Shown one piece after another: positions 14,507 through 19,740 of a stretch of 21,154 nt of DNA. Position numbers and translations under genes: made by a program. Numbering within the stretch: the first letter of the stretch is position 1; every line of letters begins with the position of its first letter. The notes under the pieces are model-generated. The model saw nothing but the letters and a program-made list of their open reading frames with translations, was not told where the DNA came from and ran no database searches. This DNA comes from a virus: positions 1-21,154 of IMG/VR virus record IMGVR_UViG_3300000117_000129, one strand, 5' to 3'.

Positions 14507-14805
14507 TATCTTTGCCTTTTTTTATTTCCCATAGGCGTTGCTTCAGCTAGCATTTTTCTTCTTCTTCTAAAATTAGGTTTTTCTTTACCTGGCATATTGT
14601 CAGTATTGAAAGGCTTTATGGCAGAACCTGTTCTAGCTTTTCTTTCGCCTGGAGACATGGTTTTCATTTTTTTAATTCTTTCCTCAAGAGTTTTTATTTT
14701 AGCTAGAGCACCTGCTAGTCCTGCTGCTCCTGCTTTCATTGTATCCATTGCTTTATTTTTATTGATTCTATCTTTTCTTGTTTTTGGTGACATTCCTTTT
14801 GGCAT
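14506..14805 (-). CDS. Polybasic protein with MSPK/MSPG motifs (paralogue 1)
   Basis: A 99-residue product with AGGAGG 8 bases before the ATG. It starts MPKGMSPKTRKDRINKNK and has an Ala/Gly-rich helix (MKAGAAGLAGALAKIKTLEE). MSPGERKARTGSAIKPFN follows, and then an Arg-rich tail (NFRRRRKM, GNKKRQR). Shared motifs with the 70-residue neighbour indicate duplication. It has no Cys and no membrane segment. The function is unknown; the charge suggests DNA or RNA binding. Confidence 0.75.
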   Translation of the reverse strand: MPKGMSPKTRKDRINKNKAMDTMKAGAAGLAGALAKIKTLEERIKKMKTMSPGERKARTGSAIKPFNTDNMPGKEKPNFRRRRKMLAEATPMGNKKRQR

Positions 14806-14817
14806 TTTGTTTTCCTC

Positions 14818-15129
14818 CTAGGATTTCTTTTTAACGTTAATTCTACTCAACGGCCTTACGCCTTTGATTTCATTCATTGATTTACGTTTAAAAGGTGTGG
14901 GTTTTTTTGGTTTGGATTTGACATCTCTAGCTTTAGCAAAAGCTTTTTTAAGTTTTTCTACACTTATTCCTAGTTCTTCTGCTAACCGTTTAGGTTTAGG
15001 AGTTTGCATTCTTCTAGAGACAAATTCAGATGTTTTTTTATTAGAAGGAGCTTTCTTTTTGGATCCTACAAATGGAAATACACCTGTTACCTTTTTAAAG
15101 GTTTCTTTGACTGCTTTTACTTTTGACAT
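14818..15129 (-). CDS. Basic protein with short helical domain
   Basis: First gene of the minus-strand operon, 103 residues, with AAGGAT before the ATG. The ends are basic and probably disordered (KVKAVKETFKKVTGVFPFVG, FKRKSMNEIKG, INVKKKS). The middle, RLAEELGISVEKLKKAFAKAR, reads like a helix-turn-helix or similar helical DNA-binding unit. The same transcript would carry the other basic proteins and the metallopeptidase. Confidence 0.75.
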   Translation of the reverse strand: MSKVKAVKETFKKVTGVFPFVGSKKKAPSNKKTSEFVSRRMQTPKPKRLAEELGISVEKLKKAFAKARDVKSKPKKPTPFKRKSMNEIKGVRPLSRINVKKKS

Positions 15130-15167
15130 GTCTTATCCTTGTTGATTGATTGTTATAACAGCAAAAT

Positions 15168-15173
15168 ATTATA
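15168..15173 (-). promoter_or_regulatory. Candidate -10 box for the minus-strand basic-protein operon
   Basis: TATAAT on the minus strand, about 40 bases before the start at 15129. No good -35 hexamer lies 16-18 bases upstream, so the call is weak. Confidence 0.3.
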
Positions 15174-15264
15174 CTAAAAACGAGTTTTGTAGAAGTATTT
15201 TTTTACCTTATAGTTGCATAGAAATTATTTTGTTTTTTCTTTTTGTGTTTTTTTCTGAAAATGA

Positions 15265-15365
15265 GGTAACCGAGGTAACTTTTGAAGTAACCTACTGTAT
15301 TTACTATGTTTTATCGGTTACTTATCGGTTACTTACGGCTCATGGACCAGGTAACTCAGGTAACC
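15265..15365. repeat. Cluster of GGTAAC/GGTTAC boxes
   Basis: GGTAAC occurs at 15265, 15274, 15350 and 15359. The reverse-complement form GGTTAC occurs at 15316 and 15327, and AGTAACC starts at 15286. They are arranged as close pairs 9, 11 and 9 bases apart, with the outer pairs in one orientation and the central pair in the other. This is the kind of layout seen for operators or origin iterons. Confidence 0.65.
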
Positions 15366-15454
15366 GCTTCTACGTAGAACAAAGGTTTACTATCATGCCT
15401 TGCACAAGAAATAAAAGATTTATTTTTAAATATATATATTGTATATACAACTAT

Positions 15455-15925
15455 ATGAATAAATTGACGCCTAAGCAAATCAAGTTTGCTACCCTCATTG
15501 TCAGTAAAGGTGATAGAATGTCAGCTTCTGATTGTGCCAAAGAAGCAGGTTACTCTGAAAAGGCCTGCAAACAACAAGCTTCCAACTTACAAAATCCAAA
15601 GATGTTTCCTCAAGTTGTAGACGAGATAGAAAGATTACGTAGAGAATGGCAAGAGAAGTATAAAGTTAGTTACTCAAGACATATAAAACGCCTGGATGAT
15701 TTGTCTAGAGGAGCTGAAGAGTCAGGAAATTGGGCCGCTGCAGTTGCAGCTGAAAAGTCCAGAGGACAGGCAGCAGGACTTTATATTGATAGAAAAGAAA
15801 TATTGACAGGATCTATTGATCAATTATCTAAAGTTGAAGTAGAAGAAAAACTCAAAGAAATAGAAAAACAATTTAGCATTAACATAGAAGATGCTGATTT
15901 TGTTGAACTTCCTGACAAAGAATAA
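15455..15925 (+). CDS. terS: Terminase small subunit
   Basis: A 156-residue product starting at MNKLTPKQIKFATLIVSKG. This opening, followed by SASDCAKEAGYSEKACKQQASNLQNPK, is the classic helix-turn-helix DNA-recognition domain of phage small terminases. A helical oligomerisation region follows (VDEIERLRREWQEKYK, HIKRLDDLSRGAEESGNWAAAV), then LYIDRKEILTGSIDQLSKVEVE and an acidic tail that would contact the large subunit. No SD is visible: the start is preceded by an AT-only run with TATACA about 12 bases upstream, so initiation could be leaderless or SD-independent. Unusually, the large subunit is about 4 kb downstream, not adjacent. Confidence 0.88.
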   Translation: MNKLTPKQIKFATLIVSKGDRMSASDCAKEAGYSEKACKQQASNLQNPKMFPQVVDEIERLRREWQEKYKVSYSRHIKRLDDLSRGAEESGNWAAAVAAEKSRGQAAGLYIDRKEILTGSIDQLSKVEVEEKLKEIEKQFSINIEDADFVELPDKE

Positions 15926-15977
15926 TATTGCAATTCATATCTTTATGGGATAAATTATCTTGTAAGGAGAATTTAGA

Positions 15978-16199
15978 ATGAAAAGAGCATATATAAGAAT
16001 TGATTTGGACAAGACAGAGTTTGATATTATGTGTAATCACTTAAACATAACTTTGTTCGGTCGCAATGATATGAACAACCCGTTGGTCAAAATCCTTTGG
16101 CCTAAAATTAAATACAAATTAACAGAACAAGAAAAGAAAGGAGGTATTAGAAAAATAGATCATGAGCAAAATTATCGTAGGCTTACAGCAAATAGATGA
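15978..16199 (+). CDS. 73-residue protein, unknown
   Basis: AAGGAG lies at a normal distance before the ATG. The product starts MKRAYIRIDLDKTEFDIMCNHL and has a helical, basic end (YKLTEQEKKGGIRKIDHEQN). The first 30 residues could form a strand-helix unit. No family is recognised. The next gene starts inside its 3' end (overlap of 38 bases). Confidence 0.65.
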   Translation: MKRAYIRIDLDKTEFDIMCNHLNITLFGRNDMNNPLVKILWPKIKYKLTEQEKKGGIRKIDHEQNYRRLTANR

Positions 16200-16554
16200 G
16201 GGAGATACAAACCCTGGAACTGGTTTGCATGAACAGCCAATTTGGAAAATAGAAATGCGTGACAAGGAAGAGAGACTCTTGGGTAAACATAAGATGGAAG
16301 AGTACATATCAAAATCTTATGGTAAGGCTATTCACAGATTTAAAAGATGGAAAGTCAAAACACAAACAAGTGAAACACAAGTTTATGTCATAGTGTTTTC
16401 AGATAGAACTCACGAGATGCTAACACCAAATCAAATGATGAATAAATTGTTTGAAGGTCATCAAGTTCGAAAAGATCCTAAGTATGATTTTATTGAATCA
16501 GAGCTAGCAGCTAAAGGTGGGCACAGTCCAATCTTTATACCAAATGAAACTTAA
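16162..16554 (+). CDS. 130-residue protein, unknown
   Basis: It begins MSKIIVGLQQIDEGDTNPG and contains an aromatic/basic central part (KSYGKAIHRFKRWKVKTQ), a hydrophobic strand (VYVIVFSD) and a helical end (LTPNQMMNKLFEG). No recognised family. AAGAAAGGAGG lies about 20 bases upstream, so the SD distance is long. It overlaps the previous gene by 38 bases and the methyltransferase by 11. Being directly upstream of the methylase, it might be a partner, but nothing proves this. Confidence 0.65.
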   Translation: MSKIIVGLQQIDEGDTNPGTGLHEQPIWKIEMRDKEERLLGKHKMEEYISKSYGKAIHRFKRWKVKTQTSETQVYVIVFSDRTHEMLTPNQMMNKLFEGHQVRKDPKYDFIESELAAKGGHSPIFIPNET

Positions 16555-17545
16555 ACACTTAGATTTATTTTCAGGTATAGGTGGATTTAGTTTAGGTTTA
16601 GAATCTACAGGTGGATTTGAAACTGTAGCATTTTGTGATTACGACTCATATTGTCAAAAGGTTTTAAGAAAGCATTGGCCGTGGGTTACAATTTATGACG
16701 ATGTAAAGGAGTTAAATAGTGAAAGACTTGAAGCAAATGGACATACTAAAATCGACATCATCACAGGAGGATACCCCTGTCAACCATTCAGCATCGCTGG
16801 ACGTCAAAAAGGTGAGCAAGATCCGAGACACGTTTGGCCAGAGTATTTTAGACTTATCAAAGAACTCAGACCGACTTGGGTTATTGGAGAAAACGTTGCT
16901 GGACACATTAAACTCGGTCTCGACACCGTACTTGAGAACCTGGAGAGTGAAGGTTACTCCGCAAGAGCGTTTAGTATTTCAGCTTCGAGCGTCGGTGCAG
17001 TCCACCAAAGAGAAAGAGTCTGGATTGTGGGCTACTCCGAACACAATGGATCATCTACCACAGAGAAGTCCCGAGTCAGTGAAAAAACAGATGACAACAA
17101 CAAGGAAGGGCAGAACAAGACCATCCAATTTGAGAGAACAAGTGGATCCCACAATAGTGAAGATGTGGAGAACACCCGATGCTCACAGTGGCCGTGGTCC
17201 TTCTTCGGAAACCAGGATGAAGATGAAACTAGAGAAGGGGATGCCGATCAGTCTGAACGATCAGGTAGCACATCCAAGATTGATGTGGCCGACTCCGAGA
17301 GCAGCGGCAGGAATGAATTCAAAGCTGACTCAGAACATAGCGAATCTGCATCACAAGAAATACCTAGAGACAGAGGTAGCGTATCGAGAGGGAGCGCCTG
17401 GTGGTCAGTTGAACCCGACGTGGGTCGAGTGGCTCATGGGGTACCCAAAAGGGTGGACAGACTTAAATCATTAGGAAATAGTTTAATTCCACATATTCCT
17501 TATTACATAGGAAAATCAATATTGGAGGTAGAAAGAAATGGATAA
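16544..17545 (+). CDS. C5 cytosine DNA methyltransferase
   Basis: A 333-residue Dcm-type enzyme; the ATG at 16544 starts just before motif I. It has motif I LDLFSGIGGFSLGLE (AdoMet binding), motif IV GGYPCQPFSIAGRQ with the catalytic Cys, motif VI GENV, motif VIII QRERVWIV and motif IX/X RVDRLKSLGNSLIPHIPYYIG. The expected target-recognition region (about residues 165-290) is hydrophilic and rich in Ser, Glu, Asp and Asn, and looks disordered rather than like a usual TRD. That stretch is also where a second frame encodes a conserved-looking protein (16719-17474). No restriction enzyme gene is recognisable, so this is an orphan methylase, probably for self-protection or modification of phage DNA. 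Confidence 0.93.
   Translation: MKLKHLDLFSGIGGFSLGLESTGGFETVAFCDYDSYCQKVLRKHWPWVTIYDDVKELNSERLEANGHTKIDIITGGYPCQPFSIAGRQKGEQDPRHVWPEYFRLIKELRPTWVIGENVAGHIKLGLDTVLENLESEGYSARAFSISASSVGAVHQRERVWIVGYSEHNGSSTTEKSRVSEKTDDNNKEGQNKTIQFERTSGSHNSEDVENTRCSQWPWSFFGNQDEDETREGDADQSERSGSTSKIDVADSESSGRNEFKADSEHSESASQEIPRDRGSVSRGSAWWSVEPDVGRVAHGVPKRVDRLKSLGNSLIPHIPYYIGKSILEVERNG
16706..16721 (+). promoter_or_regulatory. Shine-Dalgarno and GTG start inside the methyltransferase gene
   Basis: AAGGAG (16706-16711), 7 bases, GTG (16719-16721), in the +1 frame relative to the methyltransferase. It opens a 251-codon frame and is better than the methyltransferase's own initiation region, which has no close SD. Confidence 0.6.
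16719..17474 (+). CDS. Alternative-frame gene overlapping the methyltransferase (WPTP/WVEWLMG-type protein)
   Basis: A 251-residue product encoded entirely within the methyltransferase gene in another frame, with a good SD. Its sequence is not random. Features such as LGLLEKTLLDT, TWRVKVTPQERLVFQLRAS, SGLWATPNTMDHLPQRSPE, MWRTPDAHSGRGP, LMWPTPRAAAGMN and GGQLNPTWVEWLMGYPKGW are of a type I recall as a conserved phage protein or domain beside Dcm-like enzymes. The repeated W(A/R/P)TP units are characteristic. The function is unknown; a methylase partner supplying recognition is a possibility. The alternative explanation is an old frameshift that left both readings recognisable, but a 756-base frame with an SD argues for dual coding. 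Confidence 0.65.
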   Translation: MKDLKQMDILKSTSSQEDTPVNHSASLDVKKVSKIRDTFGQSILDLSKNSDRLGLLEKTLLDTLNSVSTPYLRTWRVKVTPQERLVFQLRASVQSTKEKESGLWATPNTMDHLPQRSPESVKKQMTTTRKGRTRPSNLREQVDPTIVKMWRTPDAHSGRGPSSETRMKMKLEKGMPISLNDQVAHPRLMWPTPRAAAGMNSKLTQNIANLHHKKYLETEVAYREGAPGGQLNPTWVEWLMGYPKGWTDLNH

Positions 17546-17711
17546 CTTAACTTTAAATATCAAACGTCAACAGAGAGCATTAAGAGCTATGAGACAAGCT
17601 GAGTCGAGTGTTTGGAAACATTTTTGGTTTAGTATTTTTGGTAAAGTATGGCACAATAGCATCACTCAAAACGAGGATGGTGTGCCTTATGACAACAAAA
17701 CCAGAAACTAG
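17538..17711 (+). CDS. 57-residue basic small protein
   Basis: GGAGG sits 9 bases before the ATG, inside the methyltransferase 3' end (overlap of 8 bases). The product is MDNLTLNIKRQQRALRAMRQ then SSVWKHFWFSIFGKVWHN, an amphipathic basic helix followed by a Trp/Phe-rich segment. Unknown family. It overlaps the nuclease gene by 23 bases. Confidence 0.6.
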   Translation: MDNLTLNIKRQQRALRAMRQAESSVWKHFWFSIFGKVWHNSITQNEDGVPYDNKTRN

Positions 17712-18132
17712 ATTTTGGAAAAAACTGAAAGAAGTGACTCCGAGAATACATTGGACTAGAATAGAATCCACAAGTTCTCCAGGAGTGCCTGATTTGCACG
17801 GTGTTTTTAAGAATGAAATGGGAGATTCTGTCATGTTTTGGGCAGAGTTGAAATGTACTCGTGTGAAAAAGATAAGTATAACGCCTAAGCAAATTGCGTG
17901 GAATTACAGTTATAATTTGGCAGGTGGCAATAACTTTATCATGGCACAGGCCCTCGGGGGGAGGGGGGTGTATATATATTCAGGATCCCAGGCCCGTGAA
18001 CTCTCCATTACGGGATTGGATACTCCGCCCGTGGCCATTGTACCCTATCCATGGAACCAGGAGCTGATGCTACGCTGCTTCGATCCCGTTCTCCATTACG
18101 GGGATCTATCGCCCATTGGTGCTGATATATAG
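17689..18132 (+). CDS. VRR-NUC-like nuclease
   Basis: A 147-residue product; the ATG at 17689 is preferred because the frame upstream is coded by the previous gene. The nuclease core is GVPDLHG (D35), FWAELKC (E53, K55) and ITPKQIAW (Q68), the D...ExK...Q arrangement of VRR-NUC/PD-(D/E)XK enzymes. A conserved end follows (GVYIYSGSQARELSITGLD, then IVPYPWNQ). The 3' third is more GC-rich than the rest and contains two G6 runs (17956-17968) and two copies of the repeat that fills the following noncoding DNA, beginning at 18002 and 18090. Likely role: processing of branched or flap DNA in replication or packaging. Confidence 0.83.
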   Translation: MTTKPETRFWKKLKEVTPRIHWTRIESTSSPGVPDLHGVFKNEMGDSVMFWAELKCTRVKKISITPKQIAWNYSYNLAGGNNFIMAQALGGRGVYIYSGSQARELSITGLDTPPVAIVPYPWNQELMLRCFDPVLHYGDLSPIGADI

Positions 18133-18145
18133 TATTAGTCCGGGG
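18002..18145 (+). repeat. Repeat copies A and B, inside and at the end of the nuclease gene
   Basis: TCTCCATTACGGG occurs exactly at 18002-18014 and 18090-18102. Copy B continues into a GCCC box, GTGCT, ATATATAGTAT and CCGG. Compared without gaps to the copy at 18566, about 29 of 42 positions agree. These are therefore coding members of the same repeat family as the noncoding array. Confidence 0.65.
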
Positions 18146-18157
18146 GGACACAATGGG

Positions 18158-18186
18158 TTGACAGCAGCTCCTGATTATCCTATAAT
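18158..18186 (+). promoter_or_regulatory. Perfect-consensus sigma70 promoter P1
   Basis: TTGACA (18158-18163), exactly 17 bases, TATAAT (18181-18186), followed by GGTGGG. It is the strongest promoter by sequence in the window and drives transcription into the repeat array, starting near 18193. Confidence 0.85.
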
Positions 18187-18192
18187 GGTGGG

Positions 18193-18315
18193 ATGTTAAT
18201 GTTTCTCGGATCGTTGGTCTTTGTATTGGGGGCATTCCTCATACGATTCAAGGGTTTTCGCAAGCCTTTCTTTTGGCTCGCTACTCTGACCATTCTCCAT
18301 CACGTCGATTACTAG
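18193..18315 (+). CDS. Possible leaderless 40-residue membrane peptide
   Basis: The ATG lies 6 bases after the TATAAT of P1, where transcription should begin, so the message would be leaderless; a second ATG at 18199 is in frame. The product is MLMFLGSLVFVLGAFLIRF, a clear membrane span, then FRKPFFWLATLTILHHVDY. Its 3' end overlaps a diverged repeat copy. The small size and repeat context keep confidence low. Confidence 0.35.
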   Translation: MLMFLGSLVFVLGAFLIRFKGFRKPFFWLATLTILHHVDY

Positions 18316-18645
18316 CGTTTCGACTATAATAGCTATATCAATAGCTGCTGGTTCCGCCAGGAGATGGTAGATGTGTTTTCCATTGCCCGTGAATAGTGGC
18401 CTTTGTGCCACATTACTTATAACAGTTCCGGCTCGGCAGGAAAAGCTCACAGCTGCGTTTTCCATTGCCCGTGAATCATGCCCTGTCGACCAATAATAAT
18501 ATAACAATTTCCGGACGGCAGTAGCGGCTGACCATTTAGGTAAGCAATCTTTTGCCTCTAAACGTTTTCCATTGCCCGTGAATCTCGCCCTTTAGTGCTA
18601 CTATATATATAAAAAGCGTGTCCACCTGGTAACCTGACTGGATGG

Positions 18646-18674
18646 TTGACAGCTGCAGGAAGATCCTATATAAA
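18646..18674 (+). promoter_or_regulatory. Strong sigma70 promoter P2
   Basis: TTGACA (18646-18651), 17 bases, TATAAA (18669-18674), then TGGG. It shares GGTTGACAGC and CCTATA with P1 and sits about 30 bases before the gene at 18701. Confidence 0.85.
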
Positions 18675-18700
18675 TGGGATATAATAAAAGGAGAAAGAAG

Positions 18701-19012
18701 ATGAATAAAACATGTAAGCAAAGAGTTGAAGAAGAATGGAAAGACCGTCAGAAAGATTTACAAGATCCTGAGTTTGATCACTTGGGCTTTGACTATGTGG
18801 ATCCGCACACGTGGGACGATCAGCCCGAAGGCTATTGGCGTTGGCAGTTTAGTTGGGGCGGACCAGGAGACGAGTTGCGGGGATATGTGAACGAGAACAG
18901 AGAGCTGCATCGGCTCGAATATTGGTTCTTGGACTGGTTCGATGGGGCATCGGTGCAGGTGTCACCGGGCAGCGATCCCTGGAATAAGATGCAAGAAATG
19001 TTGGCCGTGTGA
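18701..19012 (+). CDS. 103-residue acidic Trp-rich conserved phage protein
   Basis: AAGGAG lies 7 bases before the ATG at 18701, which is preferred over the in-frame ATG at 18674 because that codon lies on the -10 box. The product begins MNKTCKQRVEEEWKDRQKDL, then FDHLGFDYVDPHTWDDQPEG, YWRWQFSWGGPGDELRGYV and LEYWFLDWFDGA. The WRWQFSWGGPGDE and EYWFLDWFDGA parts are of a type I recall from many phages without known function. The gene has its own strong promoter and its own terminator, so it is an independent single-gene unit, and it is flanked on both sides by the repeat array. The codons become GC-rich after the first 20. Confidence 0.8.
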   Translation: MNKTCKQRVEEEWKDRQKDLQDPEFDHLGFDYVDPHTWDDQPEGYWRWQFSWGGPGDELRGYVNENRELHRLEYWFLDWFDGASVQVSPGSDPWNKMQEMLAV

Positions 19013-19028
19013 AATATATAATAGTCTT

Positions 19029-19058
19029 GGCTCTGCTGATAGTGGCGGAGCCGTTTTT
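19029..19058 (+). terminator. Intrinsic terminator after the 103-residue gene
   Basis: GGCTCTGC (19029-19036) pairs with GCGGAGCC (19045-19052) through 8 pairs including one G-T, with loop TGATAGTG, then GTTTTT. It lies 16 bases after the stop codon. Confidence 0.85.
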
Positions 19059-19424
19059 CGTTATCTTCTTTTAGTTTCCATTGTGGGCGAATCGTACCCT
19101 TTCTAGTAATATATAGTATATTTACCGGGCAGCACGCCGCTGCAGGTGTGTTTTCCATTAAAGATGAATTGTAGCCTTTGCTACCATTATATAGTATATA
19201 GCGGATGCCCTGGAATCGAGTTGCACAATGTGTGTTGAGTTTTGTTCACAAACATTTTCCATTGAGGCGAATATCTAGCCTTTGGACACTATTACTATAT
19301 ATAAAAAGCCACGGCAGGGGGTTGGGAAAGTTGCGTGGTAAATTTAAACTTATGTAATGGTCTTAAATCTTTTTTAAAAGAGGTGTTGTAGTTTCTGCTT
19401 TTTTCCTATAAAGTTAGGATAGAA
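19059..19424. repeat. Noncoding tandem repeat array, right block
   Basis: About 365 bases without a gene. Repeat cores lie at 19075 (TTTCCATTGTGGGCGAAT), 19151 (TTTTCCATTAAAGATGAAT) and 19255 (TTTTCCATTGAGGCGAAT). Each is followed by CCTTT; the second forms a perfect GTAGC-CTTT-GCTAC hairpin (19171-19184). Then come ATATATAGTATA or TATATATAAAAAGC and a GC patch. Spacings of 76 and 104 echo the 82 and 107 of the left block. The end (19330-19424) is AT-rich leader DNA with TATAAA at about 19408, before the next gene. Confidence 0.78.
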
Positions 19425-19709
19425 ATGGAGAAATATACTATGTCAAATGACTTAACTCTTAGCGACATTCAAACAGTTATCAAAGCTGAATTGGAAAAAG
19501 CTAAAAGAGATATTCTGGTCAAACAGAATTCTCATGTTAATAGTATTGGTAGTGAAGTTATTAACTATCAAGCTGTTTGTCAGTATCTCGATTATGAGAT
19601 ATTTGAATTTGTAATGACCTCAAACAATCCCGAGGTTAAAAGATTTGGGCAAAAGATCATGCAAGGTCTTGCTGAAAGATTTAACATTAATGAGAGGTTA
19701 AATACTTAG
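19425..19709 (+). CDS. 94-residue helical protein, unknown
   Basis: Two starts are possible: ATG 19425 (AGGAT 5 bases before) and ATG 19440 (GGAG 9 bases before, giving 89 residues). The product is largely helical: LTLSDIQTVIKAELEKAKRD, INYQAVCQYLDYEIFEFVM, then RFGQKIMQGLAERFNINERL. No family is recognised. Short helical proteins directly before the large terminase are sometimes packaging or virion accessory factors; that is only a positional hint. A strong terminator follows. Confidence 0.72.
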   Translation: MEKYTMSNDLTLSDIQTVIKAELEKAKRDILVKQNSHVNSIGSEVINYQAVCQYLDYEIFEFVMTSNNPEVKRFGQKIMQGLAERFNINERLNT

Positions 19710-19720
19710 CCCTAAAAGTT

Positions 19721-19736
19721 GACACATCTCCGTGTC
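19721..19736 (+). other. Small hairpin before the terminator
   Basis: GACAC (19721-19725), loop ATCTCC, GTGTC (19732-19736). It lies between the stop codon and the terminator and has no T-tract of its own. Confidence 0.4.
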
Positions 19737-19740
19737 TATC

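Larger units (their letters stand above)
15130..15454. promoter_or_regulatory. Divergent noncoding region between minus operon and small terminase
   Basis: No gene of its own is seen in these 325 bases. They hold a possible minus-strand promoter (15168-15173), a cluster of GGTAAC/GTTACC boxes (15265-15365) and a very AT-rich segment (15410-15454) just before the terminase gene. A reading frame continues upstream of the terminase start, but its translation is low-complexity and unlike a protein. Confidence 0.6.
18133..18700. repeat. Noncoding tandem repeat array, left block, with two promoters
   Basis: About 570 bases with at most one tiny gene. A 19-base core, TTTTCCATTGCCCGTGAAT, is identical at 18376, 18458 and 18565, with a diverged copy at 18291-18309 and perhaps one near 18199. 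Each core is followed by a G(C/T)CCTTT-type box, often flanked by a short hairpin (GTGGC-CTTTGT-GCCAC at 18396-18411). An AT-only TATATA segment and a GC patch (CCGG..CGGCAG) come next. About 68-81 bases after the core there is a -35-like element, TTGACAGC(A/T)GC or a variant. Unit lengths are about 82 and 107 bases. Confidence 0.8.

Noticed and set aside
15146-15454. Upstream extension of the small terminase by about 100 residues
   Set aside because: The translation is AT-driven low complexity with VTEVT-type repeats from the GGTAAC boxes, and conserved terminase sequence starts only at 15455.
17956-17968. G6-A-G6 run as a frameshift or quadruplex element
   Set aside because: The frame continues normally into a family-typical C-terminus, and only two G runs are close together, which is weak for a quadruplex.
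18396-18411. Repeat hairpins and GTTCCGGC-like segments as tRNA genes
   Set aside because: No cloverleaf can be drawn: there is no 7-bp acceptor stem, no anticodon arm of the right size and no CCA-proximal T arm.
18196-18507. Minus-strand open frame of 103 codons through the repeat array
   Set aside because: It reads through the repeat cores antisense to the two strong promoters, has no Shine-Dalgarno, and its sequence simply translates the repeats.
18376-19272. Spaced direct repeats taken as a CRISPR array
   Set aside because: The copies are only partly conserved, spacing varies from 76 to over 100 bases, the between-repeat DNA itself shares boxes from unit to unit, and no cas genes are present.
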